This document shows, one piece after another, positions 13,883 through 19,930 of a stretch of DNA of 20,000 nucleotides. Positions within the stretch are counted from its first letter, which is position 1. Each line of letters begins with the position of its first letter. The notes under the pieces were generated by a model. That model was not told the DNA's origin, made no database searches, and saw only the letters and a program-made list of their open reading frames with translations. The stretch is from a virus, in IMG/VR virus record IMGVR_UViG_3300030202_000094, positions 1 to 20,000 of that record, one strand, 5' to 3'. Both the position numbers and the translations under genes were made by a program.

Positions 13883-14750
13883 AGTCTATATGTCCTTTCG
13901 TTTTCTCAAAGGGTTTCCATCCTGCATCCCACAGTCTCTCTATCCGCATCTTAGGTGAGGCAGGGTTGAAGTCTATGAAGTCGTAGCATACTAGCTCAGG
14001 CTCTTGCTTTGACCAGTCCACTACTGTCTTTGCGTGTTTCTCCTGTGCGTTGGTCACGTTGCTGTACAGTGTACCGTCAGCTTTCTTTCTGTACTTGATA
14101 CGGTTGACTTCCTCTAGCTTGGGTGGGAAGTCCTCTTGGAAAGCATCCTCAAGGTGTGCCTTGCGTTGTTCTATCTCATCAAGTAAATCTTCAGCCTTGT
14201 CCTTCTTGAAGTAGAAGCCGTTGTCTGTCATGGTCTGGCACAATATTTGTATGTCATGCTCACACCTCATAGCCCACTCCCACTCAGGATTATGTATTTC
14301 TTTCTTGAACTTATCGTACACTCTTAATGTAACTGTAACGTCCTGATGACAGTACTTTATCATTTCATCTGACAACATAGAGAAGTCTGAGAAGTCCATC
14401 TTGAAGTTACCTAGCCTGATGCCCCATGCCTTGAGTCCATGCCCATGCTTGATGTCGAAGTCAACCAGTCTGCTGACAATCAGTGTGTCTATGACTGACT
14501 CCAAAGGTATCAAGTCTTTCTTTACAAGGCGATTAATAATAGGAACATCAAAGCATATTCCGTTGTGGAATATAAACTTGTCATATCTATTACAGTACTC
14601 AATGAACCTCTCCTTCTCTTCCTGTAGTGTGGTGAGGTGAACAAAGTGCTCCTTCTCACCTGTCTGCACATCTTCTGCACAGATACACCAAATCTTTTCA
14701 GGAGTCAGTGATTCTGTCTCGATGTCCATTGCAACGATCTTATCTGTCAT
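13851..14750 (-). CDS. DNA polymerase (PolA/T7 type), N-terminal exonuclease half of split gene
   Basis: I take the second of two adjacent ATGs (14750), since GGAG lies 6 bases upstream; the first (14753) is too close. The 299 residues carry the three 3'-5' exonuclease motifs: MDIETES (D9, E11), HNGICFDVP (D68) and YCHQDVTVT (Y133, D137). The thumb region follows, up to NPASPKMRIERLWDAGWKP, which aligns just before the T7 palm. So proofreading should be intact, but all polymerase motifs are on the other chain. The last seven residues come from the inserted endonuclease DNA. It overlaps the preceding membrane-protein gene by 11 bases. Confidence 0.9.
   Translation of the reverse strand: MTDKIVAMDIETESLTPEKIWCICAEDVQTGEKEHFVHLTTLQEEKERFIEYCNRYDKFIFHNGICFDVPIINRLVKKDLIPLESVIDTLIVSRLVDFDIKHGHGLKAWGIRLGNFKMDFSDFSMLSDEMIKYCHQDVTVTLRVYDKFKKEIHNPEWEWAMRCEHDIQILCQTMTDNGFYFKKDKAEDLLDEIEQRKAHLEDAFQEDFPPKLEEVNRIKYRKKADGTLYSNVTNAQEKHAKTVVDWSKQEPELVCYDFIDFNPASPKMRIERLWDAGWKPFEKTKGHIDYERQSARAFR
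13875..13882 (-). repeat. ATGAAAGA direct repeat, upstream copy at polymerase break
   Basis: This copy contains the endonuclease start codon and the Glu-Arg codons at the end of the native part of the N-terminal polymerase half. After it, that frame continues with only seven foreign residues (QSARAFR) before a stop. Confidence 0.6.
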
Positions 14751-14952
14751 CATCTTCTCCTGTAAACTCTACCCACATTAGAGCTACTACGTTGAATATC
14801 CATAGCGAACTACTGAACATAACTTTTGGGAAGCTCATCTCTTCTGACTTTTCTAAAAAATAAAATATAGTTCTTACGTGTACGTAATACAAGAACACGC
14901 CAAAGAAATATATTACTGCTGCAAAGGCAGCGTAGGGATCAATATACTGCAT
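14740..14952 (-). CDS. Two-helix membrane protein, 70 aa, between helicase and polymerase
   Basis: The ATG at 14952 lies inside the end of the primase-helicase gene (14-base overlap), with a weak GAAAG upstream. Hydrophobic segments at about 8-26 and 43-62 predict two membrane helices; the middle and C-terminus (GEDDDR) are charged. No family is recognised. The position inside the core replication block hints at a link to membrane-located replication or host takeover, but nothing in the sequence proves it. Confidence 0.6.
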   Translation of the reverse strand: MQYIDPYAAFAAVIYFFGVFLYYVHVRTIFYFLEKSEEMSFPKVMFSSSLWIFNVVALMWVEFTGEDDDR

Positions 14953-16549
14953 ACTTTTCTTTCAATGTAAAGGAGTCAGGGTCAAACTGTAGCTGCCCTG
15001 CGTATCCTGTTGGACCTACTGGTCTGTTCTTTGTCACTAGTAGCTTGGTTGTGTTCCTCTCTTCTCTGTCCTCTGACATCTTGTCACGCTGTAGATCAAC
15101 TACAACTGAGGCACGTTGCTCAATCATACGACAGTACTTTACCTGACCGTCATCGTTAGTGTGTCCTATAGTTACAATACCTACACCCAACTCTGCTGCA
15201 AGCTTGGATAGCCTGACTGACAGGTCAGCTAGGAACTGCTCCTTGCTATCCTCTGTACCTGCGTTGGCAGATATGTCTTGGATAGGTTCGAAGAACACGT
15301 AGTTGACATCACACGCTTGAGACAGATACCTGATCTGTGACAGTAAGTCAAGTGGATCGTCCTCATCATTGAGAAAGAACTGGTATAGTCTCTCATCCTT
15401 GGTCAGCTTAGTGATAGCTTCCTGCACTAGACTGTCAGCGTTCTTGTCCTCTATCAAGTCCTTGCGTGTCAGGTTGTCACCCACTTCGTAGGATACCAAG
15501 CCAAGTATAGACCGTAGCTTAGTCTCTTCCATGTGCCACGTAGCTATCTTGATGTCAGGGTACTGACTGAGTATTCTGTACTCAAGGTAACGCATGAACT
15601 CTGTCTTACCAATACCTGTCTGTGCCTTGAACAGTGTGAAGTGCCCTTGCATCAAGCCTAAGCACATCTCATCGAACTCCTGCACACCTGTCTCCACGTA
15701 GATGTGGTTCTCTGACTTGTTGTACAAGCCAAGGAATTGATCAGGTGTATTCAGTATGTTAGCAGGTGTATACTTCCTAGCATTGAACCACGCTGACTTG
15801 AATGTCTTTGCTTGACCCTCTTGTAGGAACTCGTTGGCATCCTTGTACTTGTCAAGCTCCATGCGATAGACCTTGTTAGGGTACAGGCTTGCTATCTTTG
15901 CTGACACTGAGTTACCTTGGTCATCGTGTTCGATAGACAATACTATCTTGTCGAAGGAAGACAGGAACTTGTTTATCTTTTCCCATAGCTTGTGCGATGG
16001 TGTTGACGATGGCAACGACACAACAGGGTTGTCGAACTTAGGGTTGTGTAGCATCTGGTATGCTGACATAGCATCTAGCTCACCCTCTGTGATAGTAATG
16101 ATCTTGCTTGTGCCACTGTTCCATAGGTTCATACCGAACAACTCATCAGTCTTTAGGTTCCTAGCACTGAATGTCTTTGGTAGTTGCCTGACCTTCACAC
16201 CACCCGAAGGGTAGATGTACTCTTGTCGCACTGGTTCACCCTTGCCATCTATGAAAGTCTTACAGTCGTAGAACTCCATAGTTTCCTTGGTGATGCCACG
16301 ATAAGCCATGTGCATAGGCTTGACAAACTCTGTGACATTTGATTCTTGTTGTTGCATATCCCAAGATTCCTTGTTGTGTTTGTAAGTTGGATACTCTTCT
16401 TCTGCCCAGTTGTCAAGGTCTTTCATTTGTTTTGGGTAAGACCTGTTGCAAGAATGACACTTACCTGCCATAGTTTCTGTGTTGTATGAGAACGCATCAC
16501 TGCTATCACAGTCAGCAGCAGGACATTCTTTATGGCTTATCCAAGTCAT
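14939..16549 (-). CDS. Primase-helicase, T7 gp4-like
   Basis: The 536-residue fusion makes RNA primers and unwinds the fork. Domains in order: zinc-binding (C9, C14, C31, C34), TOPRIM primase core with TEGELDA (E155) and IEHDDQG (E207, D209), and a RecA-type hexameric helicase. The helicase has Walker A QTGIGKT (310-316), TWHMEE as the catalytic Glu region, VFFEPIQDI (Walker B), TIGHTNDDG (motif H3) and the late KNRPVGPTGYAG with the Arg-finger region. The TOPRIM position equal to T7 D207 is Glu. The ATG has AAGGAG 8 bases upstream. Slightly shorter than T7 gp4 (566). Confidence 0.95.
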   Translation of the reverse strand: MTWISHKECPAADCDSSDAFSYNTETMAGKCHSCNRSYPKQMKDLDNWAEEEYPTYKHNKESWDMQQQESNVTEFVKPMHMAYRGITKETMEFYDCKTFIDGKGEPVRQEYIYPSGGVKVRQLPKTFSARNLKTDELFGMNLWNSGTSKIITITEGELDAMSAYQMLHNPKFDNPVVSLPSSTPSHKLWEKINKFLSSFDKIVLSIEHDDQGNSVSAKIASLYPNKVYRMELDKYKDANEFLQEGQAKTFKSAWFNARKYTPANILNTPDQFLGLYNKSENHIYVETGVQEFDEMCLGLMQGHFTLFKAQTGIGKTEFMRYLEYRILSQYPDIKIATWHMEETKLRSILGLVSYEVGDNLTRKDLIEDKNADSLVQEAITKLTKDERLYQFFLNDEDDPLDLLSQIRYLSQACDVNYVFFEPIQDISANAGTEDSKEQFLADLSVRLSKLAAELGVGIVTIGHTNDDGQVKYCRMIEQRASVVVDLQRDKMSEDREERNTTKLLVTKNRPVGPTGYAGQLQFDPDSFTLKEKYAVY

Positions 16550-16550
16550 A

Positions 16551-16742
16551 TCAATACTCCTTTAGACTTACTCCATACACTTCTACTTTGTAATTGTCAA
16601 CCTTATTTTTTATTATGTCATCTAAAGTATCAGCAAGTTGTATCACTTCTTTATCTTCAGTTGGGTTAGTCTCTAATGTTTCTTTAAACAACTCGACAAC
16701 AATCTCTCGTATCATCTGTCTTGTCGTATCGTTTATGTGCAT
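16551..16742 (-). CDS. Small helical acidic protein, 63 aa, unknown
   Basis: I take the ATG at 16742, with GAGG about 9 bases upstream and one base after the preceding stop; an in-frame ATG at 16775 lies inside the upstream gene. The product begins MHINDTTRQMIREIVVEL and is helical and acidic, with a Lys/Tyr-rich C-terminus. Its stop is one base from the primase-helicase start, and its end supplies that gene's AAGGAG site. Confidence 0.6.
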   Translation of the reverse strand: MHINDTTRQMIREIVVELFKETLETNPTEDKEVIQLADTLDDIIKNKVDNYKVEVYGVSLKEY

Positions 16743-16743
16743 A

Positions 16744-16965
16744 TCATATTTCCTCTGTTGCAAGCACTGGTTCATCCGCTAGACCACAGAAGCACTCGCT
16801 ACCCTTGAGGTCAGTGATATTTTTTACCAAGTTTTTAACGTGTATGTTTGCTGAGTTGAGTTGACCTTGCAAGTCACGCACGTTACGCTTGAGTATTTCT
16901 ATTTCATCAGCCTGAGCAAGTATTATCTTCCTGTTCTTCTCAGCTTCCATTTCATCAGGCATCAT
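16744..16965 (-). CDS. Short coiled-coil protein, 73 aa
   Basis: The ATG overlaps the previous stop (ATGA); another ATG follows directly. Residues about 6-52 are a charged heptad-like helix (EKNRKIILAQADEIEILK and on). A CFC pair sits near residues 58-60. No SD is clear, so translation is probably coupled. Function unknown. Confidence 0.55.
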   Translation of the reverse strand: MMPDEMEAEKNRKIILAQADEIEILKRNVRDLQGQLNSANIHVKNLVKNITDLKGSECFCGLADEPVLATEEI

Positions 16966-17135
16966 TGTCTCGTATCCACTTCTAGACAGGCAAGCATTTC
17001 TGCACTGGTGTTAACTAGTACTACAGCCTTAGTCAAGGCATCTTGGCAGTCCTCTTTCTTGGTGAACGTGCCTAGCTGATAGTGTTCTACACCTTGGCTA
17101 GTCACTAGTTGCATCCACACTAGTATCCACATCAT
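16962..17135 (-). CDS. Small secreted-type Cys protein, 57 aa
   Basis: The ATG at 17135 has AAGGAG 7 bases upstream. It begins MMWILVWMQLVTS, a short hydrophobic N-terminus, then FTKKEDC (about 24-30) and a second Cys at 50. The layout resembles the 61-residue product at 7015-7200 (hydrophobic start, then F-T-x-K-E-C). It overlaps the previous gene by 38 bases in another frame, and its stop overlaps the next ATG (ATGA). Confidence 0.55.
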   Translation of the reverse strand: MMWILVWMQLVTSQGVEHYQLGTFTKKEDCQDALTKAVVLVNTSAEMLACLEVDTRQ

Positions 17136-17241
17136 CGGTACTCTCCTTAAATTTATCTCTAGCTACGCCTGTATCCTCAGATAGTTTATCAGCTATAGCC
17201 TTTGCAAGTTCTGTGTCTCCACAATCAATTATTATTTCCAT
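17098..17241 (-). CDS. Small acidic protein, 47 aa
   Basis: The ATG overlaps the previous stop (TAATG) and has a very strong AAGGAGG about 10 bases upstream. The product begins MEIIIDCGDTELAKAIADKL and ends with an Asp/Ser/Thr-rich tail. No family is recognised. Its 3' end also encodes the ribosome site and first codons of the next gene in another frame. Confidence 0.6.
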   Translation of the reverse strand: MEIIIDCGDTELAKAIADKLSEDTGVARDKFKESTDDVDTSVDATSD

Positions 17242-17408
17242 TAGTTATCTCCCTCCTTAATAAAAATGCAGTACTCATCTGTGTCGTACAGACGTATAGT
17301 AAATTCAGCTTTACCATCCCAACATGCGGTATAGACAGTACACTCACCTAGTTTGCTATCCATTGAACGTTCTGGAACGCAGTCGTAATATCCCTCAATT
17401 AATTCCAT
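17241..17408 (-). CDS. Small protein, 55 aa, unknown
   Basis: The ATG overlaps the previous stop (TAATG). The sequence is acidic, aromatic and beta-like, with Cys at 10, 23, 29 and 47 (YYDCVPE, YTACWDG, EYCIF). No SD is obvious, so coupling is likely. Function unknown. Confidence 0.55.
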   Translation of the reverse strand: MELIEGYYDCVPERSMDSKLGECTVYTACWDGKAEFTIRLYDTDEYCIFIKEGDN

Positions 17409-17590
17409 TAGTCCATACTCCTGTATTCATCATGGTATAGATTTGCATCCTCTAAATAGTTCCATGCACTCTCGTATGCAGCATCCCAGTTTGTGTGGTA
17501 GCCTGTAGCTATGTCATCATCAGCTAGTCTACACGCCCAGTGATTTTGACTAGGCTCATGGTCAAGTGGTAGTTCATCTTGTATCTGCAT
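17408..17590 (-). CDS. Small acidic aromatic protein, 60 aa
   Basis: The ATG overlaps the previous stop (TGATG), and the stop overlaps the next ATG. Asp, Glu, Trp, His and Tyr are abundant (NWDAAYESAWNYLEDANLYHDEY, in the C-terminal half). Overlaps on both sides in one frame chain support it. Function unknown; highly acidic small phage proteins sometimes act as decoys of DNA, but nothing here proves that. Confidence 0.6.
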   Translation of the reverse strand: MQIQDELPLDHEPSQNHWACRLADDDIATGYHTNWDAAYESAWNYLEDANLYHDEYRSMD

Positions 17591-17799
17591 CAGTCCATCC
17601 TCTCACGTTTACTCTTCCAGAATGTTGAAGGTTCTATTCTTACGTACTCAAGGTTAGGTTCTCTGAACATAGCAAGTATGTCCTCACAATACCTACTCTC
17701 GTCACCTATTGTTGCTGTTACCTTTTCTTTTGTTTCATTAGAATACTTTACTACTACATCATAAAATATTCTTGGTGCTTCTGCAAAAAAATCTTTCAC
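17590..17799 (-). CDS. Small protein, 69 aa, unknown
   Basis: It starts at a GTG with AAGGAG 9 bases upstream. It begins MKDFFAEAPRIFYDVVVKYS and contains beta-like stretches; the C-terminus is basic (KSKRERMD). It is the first leftward gene after the 66-base gap holding the rightward promoter at 17813-17840; the -35 of that promoter overlaps this gene's ribosome site on the other strand. Confidence 0.55.
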   Translation of the reverse strand: MKDFFAEAPRIFYDVVVKYSNETKEKVTATIGDESRYCEDILAMFREPNLEYVRIEPSTFWKSKRERMD

Positions 17800-17812
17800 T
17801 TTAATTTTCTCC

Positions 17813-17840
17813 TTGACAAACCAGAAAATGTTGGTATAAT
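17813..17840 (+). promoter_or_regulatory. Consensus sigma70 promoter pointing against the operon, with dyad at start site
   Basis: Rightward TTGACA (17813-17818), 16-base spacer, TATAAT (17835-17840): both hexamers match the sigma70 consensus. The start is expected near 17847, inside a dyad CTGTC-GTTA-GACAG (17845-17858), with outer AATAG/CTATT arms (17838-17842 and 17863-17867). The 66-base gap is unusual in a region where genes otherwise overlap. No rightward gene follows within the window. Confidence 0.6.
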
Positions 17841-17865
17841 AGGGCTGTCGTTAGACAGGGTACTA

Positions 17866-18054
17866 TTAGAAGTTAGGATACCATAGGTCACCTTCATCCA
17901 TCTGTCTCTTTATTTGTTCCTTCTCAGGCAAGTATAAGTCTACTGTCTCATCCTCACCCATCCATTCAGCATCATCAATGATCTTACATATGTCATTGTA
18001 GTACTGGTTTATAGGGATAACCGTAGCTATCCCTTTAGTTTCACTATCACTCAT
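17866..18054 (-). CDS. Small acidic protein, 62 aa, unknown
   Basis: The ATG has AAGGAT about 6 bases upstream and lies 2 bases after the HTH gene's stop. The product begins MSDSETKGIATVIPINQYYND and is rich in Asp and Glu, ending DLWYPNF. No family is recognised. Confidence 0.6.
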   Translation of the reverse strand: MSDSETKGIATVIPINQYYNDICKIIDDAEWMGEDETVDLYLPEKEQIKRQMDEGDLWYPNF

Positions 18055-18056
18055 AC

Positions 18057-18347
18057 TTATCCTTTAAGTTGTGTTTCTACTTCCTGTAAATCTTTTCTTA
18101 GCTTGAAGTAAGTTCGTGTCAAGTGAGCACGTGTAGTATTTAGTTTATAGTCAACCATACCTTTTGATTGTAGTAGCGATACACGATAAGCAATCCTGTT
18201 GAATGGCTCACGTAAAGCATCAGCAATCTGTTGTATTGTGAAGCCCTTGTTGTAGCACTCAGAGATTGCATCATCAATCACCTTGTAGTTGTAAGTAAAG
18301 TTATCTGCTCTGCTGTAGTGCTCAGTGTGTGTAGAATAATCAATCAT
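18057..18347 (-). CDS. Small HTH-type DNA-binding protein, 96 aa
   Basis: The ATG overlaps the previous stop (ATGA) and has AAGGAA about 7 bases upstream. Residues about 25-65 (AISECYNKGFTIQQIADALREPFNRIAYRVSLL, then SKGMV) read as a helix-turn-helix: an 'IADAL' second helix, a turn, and a recognition-like helix followed by a hydrophobic strand, as in small winged-helix or sigma-region-4-like regulators. The C-terminus is a charged helix (RKDLQEVETQLKG). It may regulate the arm; the dyads at 17845 and 19896 are candidate targets. The HTH call is by pattern only. Confidence 0.6.
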   Translation of the reverse strand: MIDYSTHTEHYSRADNFTYNYKVIDDAISECYNKGFTIQQIADALREPFNRIAYRVSLLQSKGMVDYKLNTTRAHLTRTYFKLRKDLQEVETQLKG

Positions 18348-18481
18348 TTTGTTTCTTCCTTCGTTGTTAAGTTTTCAATTTGTTTAAGGCAAATTCTTTT
18401 GTCTCTTGACATGATGACTAGTTTTCCTTTGTCATCATAGACTACCCATTTGCCATGAGGTAGTTCTTTCATAGTTACCAT
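18344..18481 (-). CDS. Small basic protein, 45 aa
   Basis: The ATG lies 6 bases after the previous stop, and its stop overlaps the HTH gene's ATG (ATGA). It begins MVTMKELPHGKWVVYDDKGK and continues with a Lys-rich helix. It fills the only gap between two supported genes in a consistent overlap pattern, so I accept it. Function unknown. Confidence 0.6.
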   Translation of the reverse strand: MVTMKELPHGKWVVYDDKGKLVIMSRDKRICLKQIENLTTKEETK

Positions 18482-18487
18482 TGTTTG

Positions 18488-18670
18488 TCAACCCTGTAGT
18501 TTACTTAATGTTTCTATATGCTTTTCAGCTTCAGCTAAATTCTTATACAAAGTCTTAGCTTGACCGTCAACGAATAGTCTATACTTGTAGTCACTACCTT
18601 TTCTTATTGGTAATGTTCTTACTTGATATACTTTAGTTGATGTTATTCTTTTATCTATTACAGTTTTCAT
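18488..18670 (-). CDS. Small basic protein, 60 aa
   Basis: The ATG overlaps the stop of the HhH-like gene (ATGA). The sequence is basic, with an N-terminal beta-like half (KVYQVRTLPIRKGSDYKYRLF, about 13-33) and a C-terminal helix (LAEAEKHIETLSKL). It resembles small phage strand-helix proteins, but no family is assigned. Confidence 0.6.
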   Translation of the reverse strand: MKTVIDKRITSTKVYQVRTLPIRKGSDYKYRLFVDGQAKTLYKNLAEAEKHIETLSKLQG

Positions 18671-19257
18671 ATCTTATTCTCTCTTTTCCATGTAGTCCAA
18701 GTGATAGCCTGCAGTACATGAGGCTTGACGTTCACACGCTTTGCCGCCCTTACATATACCTCTTGCATCTGTCTGTATACTTTCTTTGACATATTAGTCT
18801 TATCAGTAGTCAAGCCTTGCCTTATGCCTAGCGCAATGTTCAAGGCATGACCATCAATAGTGACCTCATTTAGTCCACGTATGTTTGAATAGAATGACCT
18901 GATCTTTTGTCCATTGAGCCTGTCAAGTATCTCATCATCACTAGTCAAGTCATCATCGAGTATAGACCAAGCCTTGAGCTTCATAGTGTTATAACATGAC
19001 ACCTTGAAGTCATCCAAGTCATCACCTTTGACCCATGCCTCACACATACGTTCACAATCGTGTACGTTGCGCTCCCACTTGTTGTTAGGTGACAATGCTG
19101 CCATTACACCTATCACAGTGTTTACGTTGGTATCTGTACGACTAGCGATAGCATAAGCGTATCTCTTAGCTCTGTCATACCACTCTACACCGTTGATTAT
19201 GTCGTGTGTCGTAGCTCTACGGTATACCTTTAGTATGTTTCTAACGTGTTGTGTCAT
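18667..19257 (-). CDS. Conserved phage protein, HhH/DNA-glycosylase-like fold suspected, 196 aa
   Basis: The gene starts at an ATG overlapping the previous gene by 4 bases (ATGA). Features seen: WYDRAKRYAYAIA (26-38), ALSPNNKWERN (54-64), a KLKAWSIL helix (93-100), LNGQKIRSFYSNI (114-126) and VTIDGHALNIALG (132-144). I recall the same series (ALSP...W..N, K...FY.NI, VT.D.HA) in a widespread phage/mobile-element family of unknown function. A K-x-x-x-F-Y-x-N segment followed by VT-x-D-x-HA is reminiscent of the HhH-GPD glycosylase fold, where the Asp is catalytic; D135 would be the candidate. The catalytic idea is inference. Next to early genes, a role in host or phage DNA modification is possible. 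Confidence 0.65.
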   Translation of the reverse strand: MTQHVRNILKVYRRATTHDIINGVEWYDRAKRYAYAIASRTDTNVNTVIGVMAALSPNNKWERNVHDCERMCEAWVKGDDLDDFKVSCYNTMKLKAWSILDDDLTSDDEILDRLNGQKIRSFYSNIRGLNEVTIDGHALNIALGIRQGLTTDKTNMSKKVYRQMQEVYVRAAKRVNVKPHVLQAITWTTWKRENKI

Positions 19258-19481
19258 TCATCCATTCCTTCCAATGCTAGTTTTATACATCGTTTGTTGA
19301 ATACACCACCATCTGGAGTTTTCTTTTTATACCAGTAGGCAGTTAGTATATTAACAGCCCTAGTCATTCCATTGTTTTGTACTGCATCATAAGCAGTTGT
19401 ATACAGTTCATAATCATTATTGATCCATAGTGATACGTTCCAGCTATTCCAGCTAGGCCATCCGTTATGAGGTTTAGCCAT
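19254..19481 (-). CDS. Conserved small Trp-rich phage protein, 75 aa
   Basis: I take the ATG at 19481 (GGAG 7 bases upstream); an in-frame ATG at 19487 is too close to it. The product begins MAKPHNGWPSWNSWNVSLWINND and continues ELYTTAYDAV. Trp/Asn-rich N-termini of this kind (NG.PSWN.WNVSLWI.ND) recur in small proteins of many phages, as I recall, with no known function. A TPDG motif lies in the C-terminal half. It overlaps genes on both sides. Confidence 0.7.
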   Translation of the reverse strand: MAKPHNGWPSWNSWNVSLWINNDYELYTTAYDAVQNNGMTRAVNILTAYWYKKKTPDGGVFNKRCIKLALEGMDE

Positions 19482-19662
19482 TAGCATTCTCCAATTCTTT
19501 TACGTGTTTGATCATCTCACTTACTGATTTGAAACAGTACTTGATGTCATTCAATTCGTCAAACACTTGTTGTAATAATTTTGTTGCTTGCTCATCTCTT
19601 TGAGCACCTAGTAGCACGAACACATGTTCTAGCTTTCGTGATATTCTCTCACCAGTATTCAT
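19474..19662 (-). CDS. Small helical protein, 62 aa
   Basis: I take the ATG at 19662: it overlaps the previous stop (ATGA), and GGAG lies 6 bases upstream. An in-frame TTG at 19674 is less likely. The product begins MNTGERISRKLEHVFVLLG and is helical with Gln/Lys/Glu. No family is recognised. Confidence 0.65.
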   Translation of the reverse strand: MNTGERISRKLEHVFVLLGAQRDEQATKLLQQVFDELNDIKYCFKSVSEMIKHVKELENANG

Positions 19663-19844
19663 GATATACTCCAATTTATAGCTATCTCTTTGCCAGTTTT
19701 AGGGCAGTTGTAGAACCCATCTGCACCTATGTCTTGCTTGTAGTCTTGCTTTAGTATCTCTACGAAATGTTTTTCATCTCTTGCCTCGATAATATCAAAG
19801 CTTACACCATAATCACTTTCAATATAAAATTCATATTCTTGCAT
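19659..19844 (-). CDS. Small acidic protein, 61 aa, first gene of the leftward arm in this window
   Basis: The ATG has AAGGAG 6 bases upstream and lies about 20 bases from the -10 of the promoter candidate at 19866-19894. The product begins MQEYEFYIESDYGVSFDIIEA, is acidic and aromatic, and contains a CPKTG segment near the C-terminus. Function unknown. Its 13-base leader GGAGTATATCATG is repeated before the next gene. Confidence 0.6.
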   Translation of the reverse strand: MQEYEFYIESDYGVSFDIIEARDEKHFVEILKQDYKQDIGADGFYNCPKTGKEIAINWSIS

Positions 19845-19865
19845 GATATACTCCTTATCTTTTTA

Positions 19866-19894
19866 GATAGACACACAAGCAACCCATATGTCAA
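19866..19894 (-). promoter_or_regulatory. Candidate sigma70-type promoter at the head of the leftward arm
   Basis: Leftward TTGACA (19894-19889), 17-base spacer, then TCTATC (19871-19866) as a weak -10. The -35 sits in TGCTTGACAT, identical over 10 bases to the SSB promoter. A start near 19859 would give a leader of about 15 bases before the first ATG. The weak -10 limits confidence. Confidence 0.45.
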
Positions 19895-19895
19895 G

Positions 19896-19930
19896 CATAA
19901 GTTGAGGTTGGCCTCAATTAGCTGCTTATG
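19896..19930. repeat. Dyad (interrupted hairpin) next to the -35 site
   Basis: CATAAG TTGAGG (19896-19907), TTGG loop, CCTCAA (19912-19917), 7 unpaired bases, CTTATG (19925-19930). This gives a 6-bp perfect inner stem and a 6-bp outer stem. A second, wider dyad of 11 bases with one mismatch (GACACACAAGC at 19870-19880 and GCTTATGTGTC at 19924-19934) shares the right arm and brackets the -35. It could be an operator or a terminator of upstream transcripts, though there is no T-run. Confidence 0.55.

Noticed and set aside
16594-18440. Plus-strand open frames that the 17813 promoter might serve
   Set aside because: None has a start with an SD close to the predicted transcript start, and all lie opposite supported leftward genes, so a non-coding or antisense RNA is more likely.
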